Positions 45,051 to 56,400 of a stretch of 64,000 nucleotides of DNA are shown in pieces. The translations under genes were made by a program, and so were the position numbers. The stretch spans positions 45,573,563 through 45,637,562 of the forward strand of contig NC_059080.1 in assembly GCF_020497125.1 (NCBI RefSeq). Reading direction: 5' to 3'. The notes beneath the pieces were generated by a model. That model was not told where the DNA came from. It saw only the letters and a program-made list of their open reading frames with translations, and did no database searches. The stretch comes from Mauremys mutica (Eukaryota > Chordata > Testudines > Geoemydidae). Every line of letters begins with the position of its first letter. Within the stretch, counting starts at the first letter, position 1.

Positions 45051-45830
45051 CATCCTCCTCAACAGCGCAGGGGCTGTCTGACTGGAGGTGGGACAATTCT
45101 ACAGTGTCCCGGAAAGCCTCATCAACATACCTCTCTGCCTCCCTTAGCTGCTCCAGTTCTGCCACCTTGGCCTCCAAAGCCTGTACACGGTCTCTGAGGG
45201 CCAGGAGCTCCTTGCACCGAATGCACACATATGCCACCCGCCCACAGGGCAGGTAATCATACATGCTACACTCAGCGCAATAAACTGGATAGCCCCCACT
45301 CTGCTGCTGGGCTTCTGCCTGCATTGTCTCCTAGTTAATGAAGGGTTTTGTTTAAATCAAGGAGTTTTGAATGTAGTTTATTTTACAGTTTTAAAGAACA
45401 GCAAGGGGCCCTTGCCCCCTTCCCTCTCCCCTTCCAAACTCCCTTGCAAAACTCTCTGTTAGCAGCCCCTGTTTGGAAAGATCCCTGGTCGCTTGCGCAC
45501 TGCTTTATAAAGCCCTGGCCTGCTTGATAGCCCTGTCCACTGACTAAGGCTCAGCCAATTAACAGAGGCTTCTAGCTTTCAAACCTTCCTTTGAAGCTCT
45601 CAGCTTCCAACTGCCAGCCACAGCACACAGTCCTTCAAACAAACAACCAACCAAACAGATGGACAAATACAAGCTCAGCACACAGCGAGTAACCCCCCAA
45701 AAAACACAAACAAACACACACTACAGACAGTCACTTATTCAAGGGTGCTGTATTTGCTCCTCGTTCACCTGGAGAACTGCCTTGCGAAACTCCCTGTTAG
45801 CAGCCCCTGTTCACAAAGACATACAATCTA

Positions 45831-46676
45831 CATTTTAAGTGTAGATCAGGCCTGTGACAGACTTGCAATATCTTGGACAAACTTTATGGAATTAAGTTAA
45901 ACCTTATTGAATTAGGTTTAATATCTTTGGGGCCCATTCTATTAAAAATGCAACTGTGCATGTTATTGTGGAATTGTGTGAAACTTCTCTAGGAGGAGGG
46001 GGCTGCTAATATCATTCCTCCAGTCATCAGCTCCCTGGAGAGGTTCGCATCTGCTGGTTCAAACTGCATTCTCCAGAGACGAACAGACAAAGAAAGGATT
46101 TTTGGATAAATACCCTAGTTTTAAGCTGGCTCTGGGTCTTCCTGGTCAAGCAAATGGGCAGGATCCTTGCTCCATGGATGGGACGAATCCTTAGGGGAGG
46201 GTTAGAAGGACTTAGGGGCCCCATAAAACTGGGTGCTTGTTCTGAGCTGAAGTTGTGCTGATGTTGAAACCATAAGGAAGCCCTTTGGGTGCGGTGCTGA
46301 ACTGCTCCTCCCAGAGCCCATGTTAGGGTGGGGTGACTTTTGGCAAGCTTGGTAGTAGGCATGTAGGTTCTTTCATTGTTTTTAATTTGTTTTCTCTGTA
46401 GTGCTTTTACCTTAAGAATAATGCAGACTTACATAGGAAGAGCTGTGTGGTGTCTATAACTGTGGGCATTCAGGCTGGTAACTGCCTCTGAGAAGAAAGC
46501 AAGGCTATCTCTGCTGTGGAGAACAGAAATATGTTGGTCAGAAGGGCGTGAGACAAGGGTCTCTACCCAAGAGAGGGGATGGCCCAGGAGCCTGAAGCGG
46601 AGGTGCTTGCTGGATCATAGGGGGAATATGGGTGCGGTTGCCCTGCCCTGTGACAAGGCCTTTGTTCTGGTAAGGT
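45831..46676. other. non-coding stretch, nothing recognised
   Basis: The first bases ('acattttaagtgtagatcag') resemble the end of a gtctacac-type miniature element. No gene was recognised in the rest. Confidence 0.4.
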
Positions 46677-46749
46677 AACAACCTTTCTCAGTTGGTAGAG
46701 CATCAGGCTTTTAATCTGAGGGTCCAGGGTTCAAGTCCCTGGTCAGGTG
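46677..46749 (+). pseudogene. tRNA-Lys (anticodon TTT) pseudogene
   Basis: The D arm (ctcagttggtagag), anticodon arm (catcaggcttttaatctgag) and T arm (cagggttcaagtccctg) match vertebrate tRNA-Lys-TTT almost perfectly. The anticodon is at 46710-46712. The 5' acceptor strand (aacaacc) does not pair with the 3' strand (gtcaggt), and the position 8-11 bases are changed. The molecule could therefore not form a proper acceptor stem. No CCA or A-rich tail follows. Confidence 0.7.
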
Positions 46750-47557
46750 AAGAAGGAACAGTTTCCAGTCAAAATGAAAGAAGGAATCTCTCCAGGGTGT
46801 TGTTTGACATTACTGTGTTGTCCTCACTGGCCTGTGCTGACACATGTTGCTGTTAAGGACATTAGGCCAGACTTGCTACAGGGCAGAAGCCAGCGAAACC
46901 CTGCTGAGGTCATTGGCCTTGCAGGGGCTTCCGTTGGGGTGAACTTGACAGAACCGGGTTTGTGACTGAGGCCCCACCATGAATAATTCGGCAAAGAGGA
47001 GGCGAATTGCTGTGCTAACAAATCCCTCTGTTGTGTGGGAATCGGTGCGATGGGGAGTTTGGGCTAGTTCGTGCAGGGATATTGTGCTGGGGATGTCATT
47101 CCCCTAAGAGACATTGGCTGTGCATTACTCCTCTGCTAACAACCTGGCTTCCAGTTCAGCTTCCAGAGCCCTTCCCCTCTCCTCGCCCTCAGAGTCACTG
47201 AGGCAAACCCTGGCCAGCTCTTGATTTAGCAGCATCTGTTTTAGAGAGGGAACTTCTGCTTCCTGGTTCTAAAATAACTGTCCACTGCTCCCTCTGACTG
47301 GGCGCTCCACGTTCTTCCTGCTAGTGTTCTCAGTGTCAGCTGGGGTTTTAAGCTGCTGCGTGCAGGATATTCTGACACATCACAGACAGGGGAGTCTTCC
47401 AGCACTTCTCCCCCTCCCCCACATCCCCCCACTGCATCCTGGGAAGTTTCAAGGAGGAGATCAGGCTTGGCTAGGTTGTTCTTTCATCCCCATTTCAGAT
47501 GTAGAGTGAGGGTGTGAGGAGTGTGGGGAGACTGGAGCAGGTTCAGTCCCCCTGAGT
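46750..47557. other. non-coding stretch, nothing recognised
   Basis: Short overlapping open frames occur on both strands without recognisable domains. Confidence 0.4.
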
Positions 47558-47565
47558 ACTTAGAA

Positions 47566-47876
47566 CAGGGGTCAGCAACCTTTCAGAAGTGGTGTGCCAA
47601 GTCTTCATTTATTCCCTCTAATTTAAGGTTTCGCGTGCCATTAATACATTTTAACGTTTTTAGAAGGTCTCTTTCTATAAGTCTATAATATATAACTAAA
47701 TTATTGTTGTATGTAAAGTAAATAAGGTTTTAAAAATGTTTAAGAAGCTTCATTTAAAATTAAATTAAAATGCAGAGCCCCCCGGACCAGTGTCCAGGAC
47801 CCAGGCAATGTGAGTGTCACTGAAAATCAGCTCACGTGCCGCCTTCGGCACACGTGCCATAGGTTGCCCACCTGTG
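47566..47876. mobile_element. non-autonomous hAT element
   Basis: The left end is caggggtcagcaacctttca and the right end is 'ataggttgcccacctgtg'. The 8-bp duplication acttagaa is exact at 47558-47565 and 47877-47884. The interior contains an AT-rich segment and 'cacgtgccgccttcggca'. Confidence 0.92.
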
Positions 47877-47884
47877 ACTTAGAA

Positions 47885-48534
47885 CTAAATCAAGTAAGGC
47901 TGGGAAATGTGTCCCTCAGCTGAATCACTGGCTTTGTGAGATGAACCTGACCCTCAGAATAAGGGGAGTGGCATTAATGGCAGCACAAATGCAGTCTGCA
48001 ATAGCCCTCATCCTTAATAATGAGGTGTTGTCCATGAAGACTGTGTCCCAGCATGCAGTGCTTCATCTTGATCTGCACAGTGAGACCTGCAGGCTCCACT
48101 GTGGTATCAAAGGGCACTTGCGATGCAGTCAGCTCCATTGTTTGTGTTGCGGTAGCACCTAGAAGCCTCGGTTCAGAGTTGGAGCTCCGTTATGACAGGC
48201 ACTCTGTGTTTTGCAGATTAGGGTCAGCCATTATGATCTAGGCAACCTGCCATTGTGGCCCTTGACTGGACTGGGAAAAATTTAGGCATTCCTAGTGCAA
48301 GAAAAAATGAAACCTGGGTACAGTTCTGCAAGCTGGGGATTCTGAGATCAGACTCACTTTCATCTTGAAAGTTCTAAGTCTTGCTTACACTCTGATTGTC
48401 AGTTTGAAACAGAACATTAAACTGGGAGAGCATTCCATACCCTGACATGTAAAGGGGCACTCGTGGCTCAATCCTGGAGCCTGGAAAGGGTTCCCTAGTT
48501 GTGAAGATATTGGGACACGGTCATCTTTGCATCA
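47885..48534. other. non-coding stretch, nothing recognised
   Basis: No gene, RNA or repeat family was recognised. Confidence 0.4.
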
Positions 48535-48625
48535 CTACTTAGATGACTAGATTTCAGGCCAGGTGGGACCGTCTGTTCTTGGCTGACCTCTTGCAGAGCA
48601 TGGACCAGAGAACCTGCTGATGTCA
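48535..48625 (-). mobile_element. old CR1 3' end fragment
   Basis: The text 'tagatttcaggccaggtggg' and 'ttggctgacctcttgcag' is a diverged antisense CR1 3' end, comparable to the sense copy at 62595-62930. Confidence 0.55.
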
Positions 48626-49225
48626 TAATGCAAATGTCATCATGTCGGATTGCAGTGACTTTGTCCTGGAAGACAAAATGTTACAAGAGATGTCCCATGT
48701 CATGTTAGTGTGTCGCTCTTCAGTGAAGTACCTGCAGCAGGAGTTCTCAAGAAAGAGCCTGTTGTGAGGTTTCCGTTTGCCATAGCTGTGAAAATAGTGG
48801 TGTAGGGCCCTTTAAAGTGCTCCCTCGAGTGCTGACATTCTCATCAATTAAGATCTTCTGTCAAACATCAGCATGAGCCACAACCAGGCCAGCAAAATGC
48901 CATCGCCCTGCTGCTCCTGTTAAAGCCATACACTGTGCACTACTTCTTGTACACCAGTCATTTATGCAGTAGTAATTAATCCGCATTAAATATGTATTTA
49001 ATTATTTACTGCTATCTGACACAATAACTGTCCTGGTTAATTGAAGGCAAGGAATTGCATAGGGTTGTTATTGCATCTGATTAAATACCAATTAAATATC
49101 AGTGGGTGACAATAGCCATTCTGCACACTTCGGCAACCCCTTTAATCCGCCAAGTGCTTTGCAAACACTGATTAATGAAGCTTCACAAACACTGCTGTGC
49201 AGTAGGTAAATATTGTTAGACCATG
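48626..49225. other. non-coding stretch, nothing recognised
   Basis: It includes AT-rich sequence at 48955-49110 with no recognised gene or element. Confidence 0.4.
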
Positions 49226-49495
49226 ACTCAGCAGATCTCAAACTGTGGGTCGGGACCCCAAAGTGGGTCACGGTCCCATTTTAATGGTGTTGCTAGGGCT
49301 GGCTTAGGCTTCCTGGCACCCAGGGCTGAAGCCAAAGTCTGGGGCCAAGCTGAAGCCCAAACCCCACTGCCTGGGCCAAAGCCCACTGCCTGGGGCTGAA
49401 GCCCCTGGGCTCAGGCTTCAGTCCCCCTTCCTGGGGTCGTCTACTAATTTTTGTTGTTAGAAGGGAGTTGTGATGCAATGAAGTTTGAGAACCCC
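49226..49495. mobile_element. non-autonomous hAT-type element
   Basis: The left end (ctcaaactgtgggtcgggac) and right end ('gaagtttgagaacccctg') are inverted repeats of the 'ctcaaac...gtttgag' class. The interior repeats 'ggctgaagcc' wording. No clear 8-bp duplication survives, so borders are approximate. Confidence 0.75.
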
Positions 49496-49549
49496 TGGAC
49501 TACGTTGTTCTTGGAGGTCTAGTGGCCTGGGAACAAGTGTGAGGGCCAG

Positions 49550-49885
49550 GAACTCCTGATTTCTATCCCTGGTTCAGGCTTTTACTCCTCTCTGTGGGCT
49601 GAATACATTTCATCACACCATGCCTCCATTTTCTGATCTGGAAATGGAGATGATAATCCCAGCATTTAGAAGCTGGGATCCTGGGCCAGTATTTGCTTGT
49701 TGTTTCCTTATGGCACCCTCTCCACCCCTCTACCCCGATCTGTTGCATCCAGTGCTTGTCGCTTGTCTTATACATAGGCTCTCTGGGGCAGTGACTATTT
49801 CTTTGTGTTATTTTGTGTGTTTGTCCAGCAGCTAGTGCAGTGGAGCCATAGGCATGACTGGGATACCAACATAAATCATATTCTC
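49550..49885 (+). mobile_element. MIR-like SINE fragment
   Basis: The core 'tccattttctgatctggaaa' is followed by the tail 'ctctctggggcagtgactat' and 'gtccagcagctagtgcagtg'. The head is not clear. Confidence 0.5.
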
Positions 49886-50021
49886 CCTATTTTAAAGGGC
49901 AGAATGCCCACCCAGCATCCAGGATGCATCGGCACTGAGTAGGAGTGAATGGCTTACTCTGGAAGAGGGTGATGTCTCCGGTAGAGAGCAAGCTCCCTGT
50001 CTTGGGAGAGGGCACATGGGC

Positions 50022-50165
50022 ATGTCTACGCTGCAATTAAACACCTGTGGCTGGCCCCTGGCCCCTGAATCAGGCTCACGGGGCATGGGTTAATTGCGGT
50101 GGAGATGTTTGAGCCTGGGCTGCAGCCCAAGCCCTGAGACCCTCATCCTCCTCGGGGTCCCATTG
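50022..50165. mobile_element. partial miniature DNA element
   Basis: The text 'catgtctacgctgcaattaa' and 'ggttaattgcggtggagatg' forms the end and inner inverted phrase of a known turtle gtctacac element. The other end is truncated or decayed. Confidence 0.55.
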
Positions 50166-50357
50166 AGTGTTGTCGGAGCTAGATGCAGACTCTTTGCATC
50201 TACCTTTTCCAAAACAACCCAGGAGCATGGGAGTCATATGCCGCACACTCAGCTGTTCCAGTCAGCGAAAGAGCTAGTGGGTGGAATAATGTCCATAGAT
50301 ATCCAGGAAGGGAGCATGAGAAAATTCCCTTTAGTTGTGTTCCCAAGACTCAACTAA

Positions 50358-50715
50358 TAGGAACTTGAATGGCCATACTGAACAGACCGGTTCATCTAGG
50401 CGGTTTCTTGTCTTTGACAATGGCCAACGTAGATGCTTCAGAGAAACTGTCATAATTTACCTCCTAGTGCTTTACTGTGCTGTAGATAAAAATGTCTTTC
50501 TGACCCTACTAGCATCAGGATCGAAAGCCTTGGTAATTGTCCCCAGGAAATTGTAATTGCAGCTGCTGTTCCAATTTATATAAGATGATAAAAAGGAGTC
50601 TGTAGACCTTTAATCAGATGATTGCCTCAACAATATCCTGCAGCAGTAAGTTCCACGGATTAATTACATGTCTAATTGAAGATTTGTTTCTAATCAGAGA
50701 TAAATCATGCTGAAC
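50358..50715 (-). mobile_element. old CR1 3' region fragment
   Basis: The phrases 'ggccatactgaacagaccgg', 'tttgacaatggccaacgtag' and 'gtaagttccacggattaatt' follow the order of the CR1 3' UTR seen antisense at 37970-38640, but are highly diverged. Confidence 0.6.
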
Positions 50716-50757
50716 TAACTGCATCGGTCCTCCAGCTGCTGGGACAAGACAGATCAT

Positions 50758-50975
50758 GCTCCACATCAGTGAATTCCTTTTCTGTACTAAACGTATCTCA
50801 GCAAATTCATTTTAAAGGCTGTTGGAGCCTCCTAATTGACAGTGGAGCCAGGAGTTCTTATTTGTAAAGGGCCCTTGGAAAAGGTTGACGCTTCTGATGA
50901 AAAGTGTTACCTCAGAAAATCCCTTTCGTAGCCTGCTTGAGGCTTCTGAATGTGGGGCCCTCTGAGGGGAGGGAA
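50758..50975. repeat. local duplication, copy A
   Basis: This 218-bp segment, from 'gctccacatcagtgaattcc' to 'ctgaggggagggaa', is repeated in direct orientation at 51814-52030. The copies differ by scattered substitutions. Neither looks like a transposable-element end, and no duplication of flanks was seen. Confidence 0.9.
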
Positions 50976-51058
50976 AGTCTCTAACATGCTAATTCACCAG
51001 CCATTCTACCTCATCTTCTGTATTGGATACCTGGCCCTGTATCTAAGGAGATGAGAAT

Positions 51059-51555
51059 TGTCAGAGAAAAACATAGTTCTCACTCTCAGGTTGGGTGCAG
51101 CAAGTCAGATACTTTATTATCTCTAGCAATTGCGTGGAGGGAGAGAGCTAAACAAGTCTCTCCCAGGTAAACAATTACAGCAAGCATTTATACCTTTGTT
51201 ACATACAGTAATGAGAAACAGCTGCATTTTGTTTATACATAGGTCATCCTAATATCTTATTTTTTTCTCACCTCTATTTAGACTATAGTCTGCATTCCAG
51301 ACTTAGCTAACACAAGGTCGCAACAACTTTTCACACAGTTCTTTCCCACTCGCCTCTCACAATCCTCGCTTCTACAAATCTCGCGTTATTAGGGTTACAG
51401 CTAGCCTGACTCTTGCTCACATAAGGAGACCGTGTGGATTTGAAATCCCCTTCAAATCCCTGTCAGTTCTTTCTCTACTTCCACAGAATGTTGCCTCTGT
51501 CTGAAAGATACCCACACGGCGGGATGGCAGCAACCATGGTAATATTTGCGGAACA
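51059..51555 (-). mobile_element. probable solo LTR, antisense
   Basis: The segment starts tgtcag and ends ggaaca. It has a tttattatc phrase near 51114, consistent with an antisense polyadenylation signal. An overall wording ('ctctcaggttgggtgcagca', 'gaaatccccttcaaatccct') fits a retroviral-type LTR. No target duplication was found, so borders are tentative. Confidence 0.5.
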
Positions 51556-51813
51556 CTATACCACTAGAGATGGGCCCAAGTGGAAAGTTTAGATCCAGAT
51601 CTGTATCTACTTGTTTCCACTGCATGGATTCCTTGTTTTGATTTAAGCCTTATTGCTAAGTTCAGTCTTTGGTTTTTCTGAGATCCAGAACTTTGTCGCA
51701 GGGGCAGTTCCACAGATCCTAGGCAATGCGTTCTTCCCTGGCATGCTTGCCTGAGACATATTTGTCCTTTGAGTCAGAGCCCTCCAGTGTCGTTCTCTAC
51801 CCCCACCCAGCTG

Positions 51814-52030
51814 CTCCACATTGGTGAATTCCTTTTCTGAACTAAACGTACCTCAGCAAATTAATTTCAAAGGTTGTTGGAGCCTCCTAACTGACAATGG
51901 AGCCAGGAGTTCTTATTTATAAAGGGCTCTTGGAGAAGCTTGAAGCTTCTGATGAGAAGTGTTACCTCAGAATATTCCTTTTGTAGTTTGCTTGAGGCTC
52001 CTGCATGTGGGGCCCTCTGAGGGGAGGGAA
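51814..52030. repeat. local duplication, copy B
   Basis: This is the direct repeat partner of 50758-50975, about 1,056 bp away. The probable LTR at 51059-51555 lies between the two copies. Confidence 0.9.
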
Positions 52031-52269
52031 TCCTGAGGTGCCGTGGCATGTTCCCCTGCAGCAGAGGTGCTGGGAATCCCAAAGAGAAATCAGTTGGGGA
52101 AAAGAGATGTGCTGACATGCATTCCAGAATGACCGGACCAAAGCAGCTTTCTGTGCACCTGTCTTCTGGGCCTGTCTGAGCCACTCATGACCAAGATGAT
52201 TAACAGTCCCCAGAGGAGTGAAGTCCTTTGCAGGAAACTGCCCAGCAGGGGACATTTGTTCTGCTAGCT

Positions 52270-52834
52270 CAGGGGTGTGCAAACTTTTTGGTCTGAGGGC
52301 CACATCAGGGAATAGAAATTGTGTGGCGGGCCATGAATGCTCACAACATTGGGGTTGGGGTGCGGGAGGGGTTAAAGGCTCTGGCTGGGGGTGCGGGCTC
52401 TGGGGTGGGGCTGGGGATGAGGAATTTGGGGTGTAGCAGGGTGCTCTGGGCTGGGACCGAGGGGTTTGGAGGGCGGGAGGGGGATCAGGGCTGGGGCAGG
52501 GGGTTGGAGTGTGGGGATAGGCTCAGGGGTGCCGGCTCCTACACGGAGGTGCAGCCAGGTGGCTCTGCACACTGCCCCATCTGCAGGCACCCCCCTGCAG
52601 CTCCCATTTGACCACCGGAGGGGGCCATTGGAGCGCGTAGGAGCCAGAGTGGGGCCATGCTGCAGCTTCTGGGAGCTGTGTGGTGTGGCCCGGACCCTGC
52701 GCCCCCGATCCTGCACCCCGGCTGGAGCGCCGGAGCGGGGCCAAGCCATATGGTGCGGCCTGCAACCCCGCTCCCCAGAGGGAGCTTGTGGGCCAGCTTA
52801 AAATGGCTTGCGGGCCATAGTTTGCCCACCCCTG
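52270..52834. mobile_element. non-autonomous hAT element
   Basis: The ends are caggggtgtgcaaac and 'gtttgcccacccctg'. The 8-bp duplication tgctagct is exact at 52262-52269 and 52835-52842. The G-rich interior ('ggatgaggaatttggggtgt') belongs to the same broad family as 5662-6271. Open frames in it are compositional artefacts. Confidence 0.94.
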
Positions 52835-52842
52835 TGCTAGCT

Positions 52843-53309
52843 CCTGAAGAGAAAGAGTGCCTTGGCTTCTGGTCAGGCCCTCGCTAGGAAGGGGTAGCAT
52901 TGGCCTCTGTTGCCAGGTCCCTCCACTCAGCCTGGCCATGGAGAATGAGGAGAGGCAACATCGCCAGGTGCCAGGCAAACAACAACAGCATTCAAAGGGC
53001 AGCCAGGAGAAGCTGCCCCAGCTATGCCCTGGCTCTCACAGTATCAGATGTTCTAAGAACTTCGCAATGGAGGAGGGTTTCCTTTCATCCAAACAGCTCG
53101 AGGATCCTCGGGGCTGCGTCTCTGCTGAGAGCACAGACAGCGGCCTTCTGGAGCTCTGCGCCTGGAGCTCAACACCCTTGCCACGCTTGCCTCAGAGCTG
53201 CTGCCAGGAGCTGGCTTCTTCTCCCTCAGGACGGTGTCGCTCAGCATTCCTTTGTCTGTTCAGCAAGGGTCAGGTTTCCAAAGCCCTCAGCCCTCATGCA
53301 GGAGCCTAA
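52843..53309. other. non-coding stretch, nothing recognised
   Basis: Two overlapping plus-strand open frames of 150 and 142 codons start at 52857 and 52900 in different frames. They have no recognised domain and are partly derived from repeats. Confidence 0.4.
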
Positions 53310-53490
53310 GGGCAGGTCTACACTATGAACTTGCATCGGTGCAGCTGCGCTACTGTACGGGTTCTGGTGAAGATGCTCTAAGCCGATGGGAGATAATTCC
53401 ATCTCTGCGAGAGGCTGTAGCTATGTTGTCAGGAGACGGGGGGTATAACTTTTTAGTTATACAAAGTGGGTGTGTAGTAAGGACCTGGCC
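53310..53490. mobile_element. Harbinger-type miniature element
   Basis: The left end gggcaggtctacactatga and the right end 'ggacctggcc' match a turtle miniature family with 'cttgcatcggtgcagctgcg' near the start. A taa precedes the left end (53307-53309). The right end has a short insertion, so the copy is imperfect. Confidence 0.65.
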
Positions 53491-56400
53491 TTTGTGACAT
53501 GGCCAGAATTACCCCAGGCAGGTTCTCGAGGTGAGCTGGTGCTGGATGCTGAGCCCTTTCGAATATCTAAAGCCACGTCATTCAGATGTCTCTGTGGGCG
53601 CTGAGCCAGTCAGCTCCTGACTCCAACTGGCTCAATGTGGTGTTTAGCATTGGAAGGCTTTTCAGTGTGGAGGCAGCCTTTCCTGCCCCTGTGACTCTCA
53701 GGCCTGCCCTGCCCGCAGCCTCCCCTCCCCACTTCCTCTGCAACCCCTCACGAGATTGGCATAAAAATCAGGAGATTTACAACAGTGAGGTTTTGGGTTC
53801 TCTTCACTTGCCCTCTGGTGTTGGAAGGTTTGGGGATCACGTACCCAGGAGAACACACAACTTGACTTTTCTTTGTAAATGGAAGCTGAGATTCTCCAGG
53901 AAGAACCCAGTTCATCAAGGCCTGAAGGAAAACACTGAGTAGCGTGAGATTCACAGTGACGTCACCAGAACTGGCAATGGGGAATTGAACTATCTGAATG
54001 TCTCCCTCACTCATCACTGCACCCCACAGAGCAGGTGATTGCACCAGTGAAAAGGGAGGCAGATGTTGCTGTTAAGATGTGACAAGATTGCTGCTTCTTT
54101 CTACCCCATGGACCCCCCGCCTTCTGGTACTGAAGGCCAGATTTAATTCTCTTCTAGCGCTTCTGTCTGAGTGAATCATATTCCGCTGCAAGGAGTGGGG
54201 AGGGCAGGGCAGGAGTACTGGCCATTATTTTAATAGATCATCAGACTGGAGCAGATCATTGGAAGGCTGATAAGCCCAGAGAGCCATGAGCTATTGATTA
54301 GCTCACTATTGAGTAGCTCTCTATTGCTCGTACCTTTCAAGGTGCAAATGAAGGAACAAGCAATGCCAGCCAATCTAGATGCTTCAGTAAAGGGGAGATG
54401 TTAGCATTGCTCTGATTAGTGCAGCTGTTTCACTAGAAAGAAGGAACCTGTTTATATCAGGAGGCCAAAAACAGAAGTACAACATTAATCATTGCCTGGC
54501 ACACCAGGAAATAAGCAGCAAAGAAAGCAAGAGTCTTTGGAAAGCTCTCATTGTGAGGGCTCTTTGTTTAAAGGGGCAGTATGCCCAGTCACTTGCAGTG
54601 GTTAGTTTTGTTGTTTGTCACCTTGCAGCCTCTTAGATGCTCAAAAGTGACATTTCCCATCCCTCCACTTTTGCTCTTACCTGTTTTCAGAGATAATTCC
54701 CGCCTTCTATTCCTTAAAACCAAGCTGCAGGGATAAAATGAAAACAGGATCAAGCCCATTCTGAATGGCTGATGACCCCTGGCTAATAAAGGCTCATAAC
54801 AGAAAGAAATGCAAAGTGTGTGTTTCCTCTTCCCTCCCCCCCCCTCAAAAAAATCTCAGATACTTCCCAGTTTGATGAAAACATCCCACGGGCAGTGTTT
54901 CCCACTCTTTAAATGTTTGATGCTTTTTCCTAAAGTCCCCAGTCCTGGAATCCTGTGTGGATTTTTTTCCCCCCAATTGAAAGTTTATGGCCCTCCTGGT
55001 TACAGAGAAAAGCTTGAAAACATGATCCAAGTGCTCCTTAAAGTCTCAAAAAGCAAATAAAAAGAACGCAATGTATATTATTTTACAAACTTTATGGTTT
55101 TTATGGCAATCTCCTGATTTTGGGGCCTGATTCATTGTTTTGGAGCCTTTGCTGAGCCTGTTGGCAATACATGAAGCTGCATGGCTCTCCTCGTACCTGT
55201 GTTATCACACAATGCTATATCCTGAGATGTCTTTAACCTGAAGGATTGCACAGAGCAGAAAACAATGTTAATAAAACCACGTTAAAACTTATTTATGTGG
55301 TGAATAGCCTCATGTGTAACCTGATTAATTGGAGCATTCAGCATCTAAACCAGGGCATCACTGAGAAGCGTTGCAGCTTCCCTGTAGGAGAACATGATAC
55401 AAATTGTTTGCTTATTTTATATCCCTGTTGTCATATGCATGGTACATATGGACAGCACAGCTCTGGGGATATTTTTGAGTGTTATCTTGTGCCCCCTCTG
55501 CTGGCCAAATGGCAACTAGAGTCCCCTTGAAACAGGAGCAACTTGGGTATTAATTCCTTAGCGAACCAGCAGTGTGAATTTTCTGCAGTGTTTCGAAAGG
55601 TTTGCCCTCTTTCCCCACCTGGCAGCACATTTTAGTACTACCCCTTCACATAGGGTCCTCTTAAGACAGATTTAAACTCCAAGTTTCCTTATTTTGGAAA
55701 GGGTAGCATGGCTGGCACATGCCCGAGAAAGGACAAAGGTGAGGTGTTATAGCAAACTCGGGGACAGCTGAGAGGCAAAGCATGACTGCAATGTTATCTG
55801 GAAAAACCTGATCCTCACTCCGCCTCTTTGCAAACCTGCTGTGTCAGGCTAAGTCCACAGCCCCAACCTGGGCATCTACTGTGCCTAGAGCTGAAGAAAG
55901 GGTTCCGGTCTCCTTGAGGCATTGCTGTGAAATCTAGGCACCAGAGTGTGAATCTTTTGTTACTCAGAGGCAGCTCTTTGCAGTCAACATTATGGTCCTA
56001 TGCTTGTCATGTGGAAAACTTTAATTTAGGAGCACCCAGCATTTGCCAACTTCCTGGGAGCCTGTGGGCTGTCTTCTATTTGGATAAAAGTTTACATAAA
56101 TGTTTCACTAAAAATAAAAATGTACTCACGCCTAATGAATGCTGGGATTCGACTATTTCTTGGCAGGCAGGTAGCGATTGTTTGTTCGCTTCGTTCTGCA
56201 ATAATGAAAACTGGCAGTTGATGGGTTTTGTCCTCACCCCAAAGTCATGGGGGAGGTGGGGGGATTGCAAATGGTTTTATGGAATAGGAAGATTAAGTGA
56301 CCTCCAAACCAAACCAGAGCACCACAGGCTGTGATCCTACATAAAGGACATGTGCCTGGCCTCAGATAGCGCTCGCTCCGTCTATGATGGAGGCCTCCCA

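Larger units (their letters stand above)
41679..45324 (-). pseudogene. CR1 ORF1 remnant, split by a LINE insertion
   Basis: The N-terminal part (45324-44974) has a Cys-containing region (YCAECSMYDYLPCGRVAYVC) followed by a coiled segment (ALRDRVQALEAKVAELEQL). The C-terminal part (42239-41679) has an SGNH/esterase-like domain (VLVMGDSIIRNINSW, VVMVHVGTNDIGKGRRDV). Both features are known in CR1 ORF1 proteins, which bind RNA and have an esterase domain. The segment [10 protein letters not shown] appears in both halves because of the target duplication of the insertion at 42207-45050. Confidence 0.85.
37959..45830 (-). mobile_element. near full-length CR1 LINE with nested insertions
   Basis: The antisense element ends at 37959 in the CR1-typical repeated 'ttcttatattcttatg' 3' terminus. 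It runs through the 3' UTR, an ORF2 with endonuclease and reverse transcriptase, an ORF1 and a 5' UTR to about 45830. Removing the hAT insertion (38174-38528) and the RTE-like insertion (42207-45050) with their duplications leaves about 4.6 kb, close to a full-length CR1. Stops and frameshifts are spread through both ORFs. The 5' border is estimated from where CR1-like sequence fades. Confidence 0.9.

Noticed and set aside
46677..46749. Functional tRNA-Lys gene
   Set aside because: The 5' acceptor strand cannot pair with the 3' strand.
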